Shown here: piece by piece, positions 1-7,612 of the stretch | Numbering within the stretch: position 1 is the stretch's first letter | How the letters are laid out: the number at the start of each line of letters is the position of its first letter | Source: GCA-2725625 sp964574215 | GTDB taxonomy: Bacteria > Pseudomonadota > Alphaproteobacteria > Rhodospirillales > UBA2165 | Direction of reading: 5' to 3' | Length of the DNA stretch: 64,000 nucleotides | NCBI GenBank assembly: GCA_964574215.1 | Contig: CAZNLR010000011.1 | Coordinates: forward strand, 1 to 64,000 | Program-made: the position numbers and the translations under genes | The notes under the pieces: generated by a model | Databases searched by the model: none | Seen by the model: the letters and a program-made list of their open reading frames with translations, nothing else | Told to the model about the DNA's origin: nothing

Positions 1-1
1 G

Positions 2-199
2 ATCTACACGCGGACGCCGTGGTACACGCCACAGCCTTTTAAAGTCGATATCGATCTGGAACTGCCGAACGAGGAAATCGAACGGATCACGGAGGATATG
101 TGCCGGGCCGCGCCGGGGTTTATGTCGAGGGATGACCGGGAAGCGAAAGTCGCCGCCCTGATACGGGAACAAGAAGACTCCCGTCGGCCCGCCGGTTAA
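2..199 (+). CDS. C-terminal end of an unidentified protein (5' partial)
   Basis: The frame is open from the left edge and codes for the last 65 residues of a protein that begins outside the window. The tail is hydrophilic and charged (for example YTPQPFKVDI and EEIERITEDM) with no membrane segment and no motif I recognise. Its TAA stop (197-199) directly abuts the ATG of the next CoA ligase gene at 200, so the two are probably translationally coupled in one operon. The family cannot be named from this fragment. Confidence 0.6.
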   Translation: MYTRTPWYTPQPFKVDIDLELPNEEIERITEDMCRAAPGFMSRDDREAKVAALIREQEDSRRPAG

Positions 200-1720
200 A
201 TGTTTCCCATCGAATTTCTGTATCGAACAGCCCGCTGGCAGCCGGAAGCCGTTGCGGTTGATGCCGGTCGGACATGTTTAAGTTACGCCGATCTGGTTTC
301 ATCGGCGCTTGCCTTGGGAGCCGGATTTCAAAGCGTTGCCCGGAACGATCGATTGAAAGTCGGGCTCTGTGGATTCAATACGCTGCCTCAGTTGCTGTCC
401 TATTTCGCCATCCATGCCGCCGGCGGTGTCATGGTGCCCCTCAATCCCCGAAATTCGAAGCAGGATATCGAACGCCAGATTGAACTGACAGAACCCGACC
501 TGATTGTTGTAGATGAAAATTGTCTACCCTTACTGGCTGATGTAAGCGGACCGGCGATCATTATGGGGGAGGGAGGTGAGCCCGGCGACGCAATGACGGT
601 CCGAGGGCTGATGAGTGTTCAAGCCGGTAAAAAACCGGATTGGCCCGATGTTCATGTGGAAGACATCAATGCGATCAAATTCACCGGCGGCTCTTCCGGT
701 GCGCCGAAGGGAGTGATGCAGACCTTTAGAGTGCTCAATGCCGTCGTCTTGAGTATTTTAATGACTTACGACTTCAAATTATCGGAGAATTTCCTTTGCG
801 CCGCACCGTTGACCCATGGATCCGGCTCGTTTCTCTTTCCCACTCTTTATCGGGGAGGACAAATTACTCTTTTGGAGCAGCCCAGCGGCCCGGCTATGTT
901 CGACGCCCTGGCCGTTGGCGGTGCGACCTCGACCTGGCTGCCGCCAACGGTCGCCTACGCGATAATGGATGCTGCCGGCGACGGCACGCCGGATTTTGCC
1001 GATCTCAACATGGTCATTTATGGCGGTGCGCCCATGCCGGAGGAAAAGCTTCGCCAGATGCGGAGCCTGTTCAAAGGATGCATTGGCACCGATTACGGTC
1101 AGACCGAAGTGTCCACGATCGTCACCGGGATGGGGCCGGACGAAATGGCTTTTGATGAAAATCTGCTGTCGGCCGGGCGAACCACTCCCCTGACCGGCAC
1201 CGCAATCATAGATGATAAGGGCAAGCACCTGCCGCCGGGTGAAATGGGCGAAATCATCGTCAGCGGTGATTTGTTGATGAAAGGGTATTACAAAATGCCC
1301 GAGGAAACCGCCAAAACCATCAAGGACGGATGGCTCTATACAGGCGATATCGGCTACTTCGACGATCGGGGATATTTGTTTATCAAGGATCGGCTGCGGG
1401 ACGTGGTCATATCGGGCGGGTTTAACGTCTATCCGTCCGATGTGGAAAGCGGCCTCTGCGAGCATCCGGATATTTATGAATGCGTGGTCTTCGGCATCCC
1501 CGACGCCAAATGGGGTGAGCGGGTCGAAGCGGCCGTGCAACTTCGAGCGGATGCTGCCGCCACGTCCTCGGATATTATCGGGTTCGCCAAAGACAGGCTG
1601 GGGTCCACCAAGGCGCCCAAAGAAGTACATATTCTGGACGACCTGCCGCGCAGTCCCGTGGGCAAGGTACAGCGGCGGGAGGTCAAAGCCATGTTCACCG
1701 CGCCGGAAGAGGCGGAATAG
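200..1720 (+). CDS. AMP-dependent acyl-CoA synthetase/ligase
   Basis: This 506-residue protein is a class I adenylate-forming enzyme that should activate a carboxylic acid with ATP and load it onto CoA in the cytoplasm. The phosphate-binding loop FTGGSSGAPKGVM lies at about residues 161-173, followed by YGQTE (A5 region), the YTGDIGYFDDRGYLFIKDR block with the hinge Asp/Arg, GGFNVYPSDVE, and the catalytic lysine K489 in SPVGKVQRR. Length is normal for the family. The ATG abuts the stop of the upstream gene. The substrate is not readable; neighbouring aromatic-acid genes suggest an aromatic or short-chain acid (inference). Confidence 0.92.
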   Translation: MFPIEFLYRTARWQPEAVAVDAGRTCLSYADLVSSALALGAGFQSVARNDRLKVGLCGFNTLPQLLSYFAIHAAGGVMVPLNPRNSKQDIERQIELTEPDLIVVDENCLPLLADVSGPAIIMGEGGEPGDAMTVRGLMSVQAGKKPDWPDVHVEDINAIKFTGGSSGAPKGVMQTFRVLNAVVLSILMTYDFKLSENFLCAAPLTHGSGSFLFPTLYRGGQITLLEQPSGPAMFDALAVGGATSTWLPPTVAYAIMDAAGDGTPDFADLNMVIYGGAPMPEEKLRQMRSLFKGCIGTDYGQTEVSTIVTGMGPDEMAFDENLLSAGRTTPLTGTAIIDDKGKHLPPGEMGEIIVSGDLLMKGYYKMPEETAKTIKDGWLYTGDIGYFDDRGYLFIKDRLRDVVISGGFNVYPSDVESGLCEHPDIYECVVFGIPDAKWGERVEAAVQLRADAAATSSDIIGFAKDRLGSTKAPKEVHILDDLPRSPVGKVQRREVKAMFTAPEEAE

Positions 1721-1796
1721 CCTACCCGATATGTGATGTTCGCATGTTGGTCGACACGTGCTAAAACTTAAAGGGTTGTAGGGGGAGCATTCAAAA

Positions 1797-2459
1797 ATGA
1801 GCCGTGGCAGAAAAATTGTCGGTCTGGTTATCCTGTTGCTGGTGCTGATGATGGCGGCGGTTGGGGTGTCCGTGAAGCTGATCGTCAATGTCGCCAAGGA
1901 GGTGGAGAATGTAGCCGGTAAGCAGCTTCCCATCGCCGACCATGTTTCCCGCATATCCGAGATTGCCTTGCAGCAAAGAATTGCCGTGCAGAAATTATCC
2001 GGGTTGGCGGCGGACCGTGAAACCAATGAGCGGCGTATCAATGAAATGCGCAAGCGGTTCGACGCTCTTGGTCAGCAGGCGGTGATGAGATTCTCCATCA
2101 TTCACAAGGAAATTAATGTGGGCGGAAAGCCGATATTGCCGGCGTTGCACAAAAATCTGGCGATCTCTGAAAACCTCTATCTAAAGTACAACAATGACGC
2201 CCAACTGCTGGCGGCGACATTGGAAGCGGGCGATAGGGAGTCGTTCCGCGCCCTGCTGCCGGAACTAGACAGTAGCCTTAATAATCTGGCGCTGGAAATC
2301 GAAGACTTCCGGCGCAATATGGCGAAGGTGGCAGAAAAATCCCTGGCCGTGTCCGCCGAAAGGAGAAAGCGGGCCTGGACCGCCAATACCGTTCTCATGG
2401 CACTGGCGGTGATCCTCGGATTGGGTCTGGCCACTTTAATTGTCCGCCGGATTTCATGA
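1797..2459 (+). CDS. Two-helix membrane sensor-like protein, chemoreceptor sensory module without output
   Basis: The 220-residue protein has an N-terminal transmembrane helix (about 7-28), a long helical periplasmic stretch (about 30-195) rich in charged heptads, and a second transmembrane helix (about 197-216) that ends in LIVRRIS followed by the stop. This is the layout of the four-helix-bundle sensory module of chemoreceptors and histidine kinases, cut exactly where a HAMP domain would begin. No HAMP or signalling domain is found in the 228 bases downstream in any obvious frame. It may be a stand-alone sensor partner or a decayed receptor. The start has GGGGGAG upstream. Confidence 0.7.
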   Translation: MSRGRKIVGLVILLLVLMMAAVGVSVKLIVNVAKEVENVAGKQLPIADHVSRISEIALQQRIAVQKLSGLAADRETNERRINEMRKRFDALGQQAVMRFSIIHKEINVGGKPILPALHKNLAISENLYLKYNNDAQLLAATLEAGDRESFRALLPELDSSLNNLALEIEDFRRNMAKVAEKSLAVSAERRKRAWTANTVLMALAVILGLGLATLIVRRIS

Positions 2460-2584
2460 GTTGGCATTCCATCATTTGTTCATATCTGAAATTTAGTTAC
2501 CAAATTCGCATATAGCTTTTCAATTTTGAAATAATAATTTCCAGTCGCAATGGAAAAACTGCGGAATTCCGCCAAAATTACCGT

Positions 2585-2600
2585 TGGCACGGGATATGCT
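2585..2600 (+). promoter_or_regulatory. Candidate sigma-54 (-24/-12) promoter for ubiX-ubiD
   Basis: TGGCACGGGATATGCT matches the sigma-54 consensus, with GG (2586-2587) and GC (2598-2599) separated by exactly 10 bases; only the first T of TTGC differs. Transcription would start near 2611, about 77 bases before the ubiX ATG. A sigma-54 activator is encoded in the same region at 11640-13253, which makes functional pairing plausible but unproven. Confidence 0.65.
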
Positions 2601-2616
2601 TATAAGTGAATTAAAT

Positions 2617-2676
2617 TGACGCGCCTTCGGCGAAAATGGTGAAATCACTTAAGAAAAAAATCTTCAAGGCGCGTTA
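2617..2676 (+). promoter_or_regulatory. Leader inverted repeat upstream of ubiX
   Basis: TGACGCGCCTT (2617-2627) pairs with AAGGCGCGTTA (2666-2676), an 11-bp stem with one G-U pair and a 38-base loop. A smaller inverted repeat, AAGTGA/TCACTT (2604-2609 and 2645-2650), interleaves with it. The 3' arm ends two bases before the GGGAGAG ribosome-binding site, so the fold could influence ubiX translation. Its function is inferred only from position. Confidence 0.4.
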
Positions 2677-2687
2677 AGGGAGAGAAC

Positions 2688-3284
2688 ATGAAGAAACTCA
2701 TTGTCGGTATGACGGGGGCGACCGGATCTATTTTAGGCGTCCGGCTATTGGAAGTTTTAAAAGATACGGACGTGGAAACCCATCTGGTGGTCAGTAAATG
2801 GGCCCACCAGACCCTGGAACACGAAACCGATTATACCCTGGATGGTCTCAAAGATCTGGCCGACGCCCATTATGGGTCCGGCGATATGGGGGCGGCCATC
2901 TCTTCCGGTTCCTTCCGCACCGCCGGCATGGCCATCGTACCCTGTTCCATGCGGAGCGTAGCCGCCATTGCCCAGGGTGCCGGCGATCATTTGGTTCATC
3001 GGGCGGCGGACGTGGTGCTCAAGGAGAACCGCAAGCTTATACTGGTCGCCCGGGAAACACCGCTCAGCACCATACATCTGGAAAATTTACTGAAACTTTC
3101 CCACATGGGCGTGACCATCCTGCCGCCCATGCCGGCCTTCTACAACCATCCCAAATCCCTGGATGACATCGTTAATCATACGGTGATGCGGATTCTCGAC
3201 CAATTTGATATTGAAACGGACATCGTCAAAAGATGGACCGGCGATATGAAAAACCGGGAACCCAAAGCCGTACCCCTTAAATAA
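2688..3284 (+). CDS. ubiX: UbiX-family flavin prenyltransferase
   Basis: The 198-residue protein matches UbiX/Pad1, which makes the prenylated FMN cofactor required by UbiD decarboxylases. It starts with the flavoprotein signature MKKLIVGMTGATGSILGVRL, carries SSGSFRTAGMAIVPCSMRS near residues 68-86, and ends with the typical ARETPLSTIHLENLLKLSHMG and ILPPMPAFYNHP blocks. Length is normal. It lies 27 bases upstream of a UbiD-family gene and has a strong GGGAGAG site, so both likely form one transcript from the sigma-54-like promoter. It could serve this UbiD, the second one at 44672, or both. Confidence 0.93.
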   Translation: MKKLIVGMTGATGSILGVRLLEVLKDTDVETHLVVSKWAHQTLEHETDYTLDGLKDLADAHYGSGDMGAAISSGSFRTAGMAIVPCSMRSVAAIAQGAGDHLVHRAADVVLKENRKLILVARETPLSTIHLENLLKLSHMGVTILPPMPAFYNHPKSLDDIVNHTVMRILDQFDIETDIVKRWTGDMKNREPKAVPLK

Positions 3285-3311
3285 TATTATTATCATCGGA
3301 GAGAGATAAAA

Positions 3312-4877
3312 ATGGATAAGAACGTCAGTGCATCAACCAAATCGGTAACCAGCCTGCGGGAAGCCGTTGACTGGTTGCGCGCCGAGGGTGACCTTATCGA
3401 AACCGATAAGGAAGTGAACCCCGATCTGGAAATCACCGGCTTGCAAAAGCATCTGGACGGTGGTCCGCCGATCCTGTTCGATAACGTTAAGGGCAAGCCA
3501 CACGCTCGGGCCATCACCAATCTGTTCTCCAACTACGGCATTATTGAAAAAATGTTCGGTTGGGACGGGCCGACGGACCGGACCAAGAAACTGGCCCATG
3601 CCCTGACCCATCCGATAGCACCGGTGGAAATTTCCCAGGACGAAGCGCCGGTCCACGAGCACGTCATCACCGACGATCTTGACGTCAACAAATGGATCAC
3701 GGCCATCCGTCATACCCACCTGGAGCCTGAATTGACCATCGGGTCGGGAATTTCCTGCGTCATTGGCGACTATTTTGATGGCGGCACACATATTGGCTAC
3801 AACCGGATGAATTTCCGCTGGGGTAATGTGGGCACCTTCCAGATTTCACCGGGCTCGCACATGTGGCAAATCCAGACCGCTCACTATAACGACGACGAGC
3901 CCATTCCCTTGACCATGTGCTTCGGCGTTCCGCCCGCATGTACGCTGGCGGCCGGCGGTGGCTTCGACTATGCCATCCTGCCCAAGGGGTGCGACGAAAT
4001 CGGCATCGCCGGTGCGGCCCAGGGCAGCCCCATCCGCATCGTCAAATGCCAGACCATCGACGCCTATACCCTGGCCGATGCGGAATATGTGCTGGAAGGC
4101 TATCTGCATCCTCGGGACAAGCGCTACGAAACGGCGGAAGCCGAGGAGAAAGGCGTGCAGGGTAAAACCTTCTTCCACCCGGAATGGGCCGGCTATATGG
4201 GCAAGGCCTACAAAGCGCCGACCTTCCACGTAACCGCCATCACCATGCGGAAACCGGAAGACAAGCCGATTATCTTCCCGTTGGGGGTTCACACATCCGA
4301 CGATGCCAATATCGATACCACGGTCCGGGAATCGGCCATCTTCGAGCTGTGCGACCGGTTGCAACCGGGCATCATTCAGGATGTCGCTATTCCGTACTGC
4401 ATGACGGACTGGGGCGGCTGCATCATTCAAGTTAAAAAGCGCAACAAGATCGAAGAAGGTTGGCAGCGTAACTTCCTGACCGCCATCCTGGCTTGTTCCC
4501 AAGGCATGCGGCTGGCCATCGCCGTAAGTGAGGACGTCGATATCTACGATATGGACGATATCATGTGGAACCTGACCACCCGTGTGAATCCACAGGTGGA
4601 TATTCTCAATCCGCACCCGGGCGGTATCGGCCAGACTTTTATGCCGGCGGAACGCATGACCGCAGGCAGCGCGGCCTGGACGGCGTCCAATACCAAGTTT
4701 GAAGGCGGTATGGGCATCGATGCCACCGTGCCCTTCGGCTACGAGCAGGATTTTCATCGTCCTGTCTACCCGGTGGACCGGGTCGAACCGGAAAACTTCC
4801 TGGACGACGAACAGATAGCCAAGGCCAAAAGCTACATGCAGGGCTGGGTGCATTCGTTGGCCAAGACCGGCCGGTAA
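3312..4877 (+). CDS. UbiD-family (de)carboxylase
   Basis: This 521-residue protein belongs to the prFMN-dependent UbiD family, which reversibly decarboxylates aromatic or alpha,beta-unsaturated acids. Family blocks include LRAEGDLIETDKEVNPDLEI near the N-terminus, ILFDNVKG, a central GYNRMNFRWGN and TMCFGVPPACTLAAGG, then AEYVLEGYL and TAITMRKPEDKPIIF. The usual EGPFGE block is replaced by a longer insert (about residues 273-298) ending in HPEWAGYMG, which marks a subfamily away from ubiquinone-type UbiD. Substrate is unknown; the neighbouring UbiX supplies the cofactor. Confidence 0.9.
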   Translation: MDKNVSASTKSVTSLREAVDWLRAEGDLIETDKEVNPDLEITGLQKHLDGGPPILFDNVKGKPHARAITNLFSNYGIIEKMFGWDGPTDRTKKLAHALTHPIAPVEISQDEAPVHEHVITDDLDVNKWITAIRHTHLEPELTIGSGISCVIGDYFDGGTHIGYNRMNFRWGNVGTFQISPGSHMWQIQTAHYNDDEPIPLTMCFGVPPACTLAAGGGFDYAILPKGCDEIGIAGAAQGSPIRIVKCQTIDAYTLADAEYVLEGYLHPRDKRYETAEAEEKGVQGKTFFHPEWAGYMGKAYKAPTFHVTAITMRKPEDKPIIFPLGVHTSDDANIDTTVRESAIFELCDRLQPGIIQDVAIPYCMTDWGGCIIQVKKRNKIEEGWQRNFLTAILACSQGMRLAIAVSEDVDIYDMDDIMWNLTTRVNPQVDILNPHPGGIGQTFMPAERMTAGSAAWTASNTKFEGGMGIDATVPFGYEQDFHRPVYPVDRVEPENFLDDEQIAKAKSYMQGWVHSLAKTGR

Positions 4878-4887
4878 ATCAACCTAA

Positions 4888-4918
4888 CGCCAGGTAGCAA
4901 TTATTGCGCTACCTGGCG
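4888..4918 (+). terminator. Strong hairpin after ubiX-ubiD
   Basis: CGCCAGGTAGC (4888-4898) and GCTACCTGGCG (4908-4918) form a perfect 11-bp stem with a 9-base loop just after the UbiD stop. No U-tract follows, so it may act as an mRNA 3' stabiliser or weak terminator more than a classical intrinsic terminator. The next gene begins 17 bases later. Confidence 0.55.
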
Positions 4919-4935
4919 GAAACGGCGCATTTCAG

Positions 4936-6492
4936 ATGGATGCACGCGCAATTTCAAACAATCGAATTTCCGATTGGCTGGTGAACAACAGCCGGAACCA
5001 TCCGGACAAGGTTTTCATTCACAGCATCAATCAGGAAAAATCGATTACCTATGGCGAAGCTTATGATTGCTGTTGCCGTATCGGTTCGTATTTGAATGAA
5101 CTGGGACTAGTCGCCAACGACCGTGTCGCACTGCTCTCCAACAATTCCCTCGAACATCTCATGGGCTATTTCGGGGTCATGGCCTATGGCGCCACCATCT
5201 GCACCATTCATGTGGAAATGAACGCGTTGTACTTGGATGATATTCTACGGCAAATATCTCCCAAGCTGGTGCTTTTCGAGGATAATGCTGACCTTGATCT
5301 TTCTTCGGCGCCCGTTGAGGCGGACGTCTTGCCCCTTGGCAGTTGGCAGGCAAAAGGAAGCGAAGGCGGGGGTTTTTTCGGTCAACTCGCCGAAACGGAT
5401 GATCAATCAGGGCTGAGGCCCGTCAACGGGCCTGACGATATTGCCGAAATTTTCTACACGTCAGGAACAACGTCCGCGCCCAAGGGCGTTATGTGCAGCT
5501 TCGATCAACTGTGTGAAAACACGGACAGCATCATGGACGGTTTTGCCATTACCGGCGAAGATCGTATTCTCGACTACCGGTCGTTCAATTGGCTATCGGC
5601 GCAGATACTGAGCGCCACCGGCCCCCTAAGCCGCGGCGCAACGATCCTGCTGGGCCGGAAGTTTTCAGCTAGCAAACTCTTCGATTGGATCAGGGAGTTC
5701 AAGGCGACAATTGCCACCGGCAACCCGACAATTATCAATATGCTGATTAACCGGCCGGCCGACGTGAGCGCCGCGGACATCCCGCACTTTCGCTACATTA
5801 CGTCCAGTTCGGCGCCGCTACTGGTCCGGGACTGGGAAAAATTCGAAGAGATGTACGGACTATCTATTGCCCAGGGATTTGGCGCCAGCGAAGCCGGCTG
5901 GCTTGCCGCCAGCAACGAAAAAACCCGGCGGAAAGGGTCTGTGGGTAAGCCGCTGCCCTACCATCAAATTAGAATTGTCGATGATCAGGGGAATGGCTTA
6001 CCGTCCAACGAAACCGGACGCATAGAACTGGGCCGCGATCCGGCGACCGCCTATCGATATATCGACAACAACCAGCCCGCTCAATTAGCGGAAAACGGAT
6101 TTATCCAAACCGGCGATGTCGGGCATTTGGACGAAGAAGGATTCCTGTTCGTCACCGGGCGCGAAAAGGACCTGATTATCCGGGGCGGCGTCAATATTTC
6201 CCCCGTTGAAATTGAAAACGTCGTTTCTGAACTTGCCGAGGTCAGCCAAGCCGCGGCCATCGGCGTGGCGGACAAAATCTACGGTGAAGAAATCGTTCTC
6301 TTTGTTGTTCCGGCGAGCGGCAGCAGTATCGATATCGAAACCGTACGCCGCCATTGCCAAAGCAAGCTAAATAAAGCCAAAATACCAAAATACATAGAAA
6401 TCATAGGAGATCTGCCGAAAACGGATCGTGGAAAAATGGATCGGAAGAGCCTGCAAGAGCTCTGGTCCGGCGGTTCGGGCCAAACAAGTTAA
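4936..6492 (+). CDS. AMP-dependent acyl-CoA synthetase/ligase
   Basis: This 518-residue adenylate-forming enzyme has the phosphate-binding loop YTSGTTSAPKGVM at about residues 174-186, GFGASEAGW near 312-320, the TGDVGHLDEEGFLFVTGREKD hinge block split by the usual Asp/Arg, GGVNISPVEIE, and catalytic K500 in TDRGKMDRKSL. It should make an acyl-CoA in the cytoplasm. It sits between the UbiX/UbiD pair and a TAXI TRAP transporter, so an imported carboxylate that is activated before degradation is a reasonable guess. It shares only family-level motifs with the ligase at 200. Confidence 0.92.
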   Translation: MDARAISNNRISDWLVNNSRNHPDKVFIHSINQEKSITYGEAYDCCCRIGSYLNELGLVANDRVALLSNNSLEHLMGYFGVMAYGATICTIHVEMNALYLDDILRQISPKLVLFEDNADLDLSSAPVEADVLPLGSWQAKGSEGGGFFGQLAETDDQSGLRPVNGPDDIAEIFYTSGTTSAPKGVMCSFDQLCENTDSIMDGFAITGEDRILDYRSFNWLSAQILSATGPLSRGATILLGRKFSASKLFDWIREFKATIATGNPTIINMLINRPADVSAADIPHFRYITSSSAPLLVRDWEKFEEMYGLSIAQGFGASEAGWLAASNEKTRRKGSVGKPLPYHQIRIVDDQGNGLPSNETGRIELGRDPATAYRYIDNNQPAQLAENGFIQTGDVGHLDEEGFLFVTGREKDLIIRGGVNISPVEIENVVSELAEVSQAAAIGVADKIYGEEIVLFVVPASGSSIDIETVRRHCQSKLNKAKIPKYIEIIGDLPKTDRGKMDRKSLQELWSGGSGQTS

Positions 6493-6531
6493 ACTAGTCT
6501 GAAATCAAAAATATCAACTTGGAGGTTAATT

Positions 6532-7542
6532 ATGGGACGTAATTCAACAGTTTTAAGTGTCATCGCCGCAGGCGTTTTGGTTGCCGTATCGGCAGTTCCG
6601 GCGCAGGCTCAAAAGTATAATTTGACCCTCAGTGGGGCCAGCCCAGGCGGTCTGTGGTCGCGCATCGGCGGCGGCGTAGATGCAGCCATTGCCAAAGCCT
6701 ATCCCGGCTCGACCGTAAGCTATCAGACATCTTCGGGAGGTCTGGCCAACGTGCCGTTGGTTTCACGTGATAAAGTGCCAATGGGGCTGGCAACGGACGG
6801 TGAGTTGAATGCTATCGTCAAAGGTTACCAAGGCAGAAAAGGCATCAGCAATGTGCGCGTGTTATTCCGGGTCTATACGCCGGCTTCACGCTTTCAACAA
6901 AGCTTTTTTGCAGTGGCCGGATCTTTTGCCGGTAAGCACGGCATCAAATCATTTGCCGATATTGTTAATAAGAAACTGCCGATCCGGATTGCTATAAATC
7001 GGCGCGGAAATTTTGATGCTGATGTAGGTGAAGCAGCCCTGAATTTATTGGGCGCCTCCAAGGCGAATATTAAATCCTGGGGCGGCCAAGTTGTTCATGC
7101 CGCATCCAAAGAAATCGTTTCTTTGATATCGGATCGCCGCCTTGATGTGGTGAATTTCGGTATTTCTTATAATCACCCCCGCGTTCGAGAAATAGCCAAA
7201 GCTGCCTCACCGGTATTGCTGAGCTATGGCGAAGAAAATGCCGCTAAAATTGCGAAACAATTTGGCGGTGAAGTTTGCCGGGTTAAACCAGGTGAATATA
7301 AATGGACGCCGAACGGTGCAGTATCCGTTTGTATGGGTGCGGTTATCGTCGCCAATGCAAATATGGATGCCAAGCTTGCCTACAACATCACCAAAGCCAT
7401 GGTTGAGCAGATCGAGACCTTCAAAAATAAATCTCACCGTCTGATCAAAAAGACGGCAACCACAGCGGTTTTGGCCCAGGCGAGTAATGCACCGCATCAT
7501 CCAGGCTCGCTTAAATACTTTAAAGAAAAAGGTTTGAAGTAG
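6532..7542 (+). CDS. TAXI-family TRAP transporter solute-binding protein
   Basis: This 336-residue protein has a signal peptide (about residues 1-26, ending VPAQAQ) and the TAXI/NMT1-like fold: SGASPGGLWSRIGGG early, a YQTSSGGLANVPLV stretch, and a central region that contacts ligand. It should bind a carboxylate in the periplasm and hand it to the fused permease encoded next. A good GGAGG site precedes the ATG. The downstream hairpin at 7572-7588 would let the binding protein be made in excess of the permease, as is common for such transporters. Confidence 0.9.
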   Translation: MGRNSTVLSVIAAGVLVAVSAVPAQAQKYNLTLSGASPGGLWSRIGGGVDAAIAKAYPGSTVSYQTSSGGLANVPLVSRDKVPMGLATDGELNAIVKGYQGRKGISNVRVLFRVYTPASRFQQSFFAVAGSFAGKHGIKSFADIVNKKLPIRIAINRRGNFDADVGEAALNLLGASKANIKSWGGQVVHAASKEIVSLISDRRLDVVNFGISYNHPRVREIAKAASPVLLSYGEENAAKIAKQFGGEVCRVKPGEYKWTPNGAVSVCMGAVIVANANMDAKLAYNITKAMVEQIETFKNKSHRLIKKTATTAVLAQASNAPHHPGSLKYFKEKGLK

Positions 7543-7571
7543 CCTGTCAAATATATCTCAGCAGTAAGGCG

Positions 7572-7596
7572 TGCGGCTTTTTGCCGCATGTCTTTT
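7572..7596 (+). terminator. Hairpin/attenuator between TAXI binding protein and permease
   Basis: TGCGGC (7572-7577) and GCCGCA (7583-7588) form a 6-bp stem with a TTTTT loop, followed by a T-rich run (TGTCTTTT). It looks like a weak intrinsic terminator or attenuator. It also overlaps the GTG at 7571, which would otherwise be a possible start of the permease frame. Confidence 0.5.
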
Positions 7597-7612
7597 CTGT
7601 TGGCAAATAGAC

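Noticed and set aside
779..2053. 424-codon minus-strand frame
   Set aside because: It is antisense to the CoA ligase and sensor genes and has no recognisable domain.
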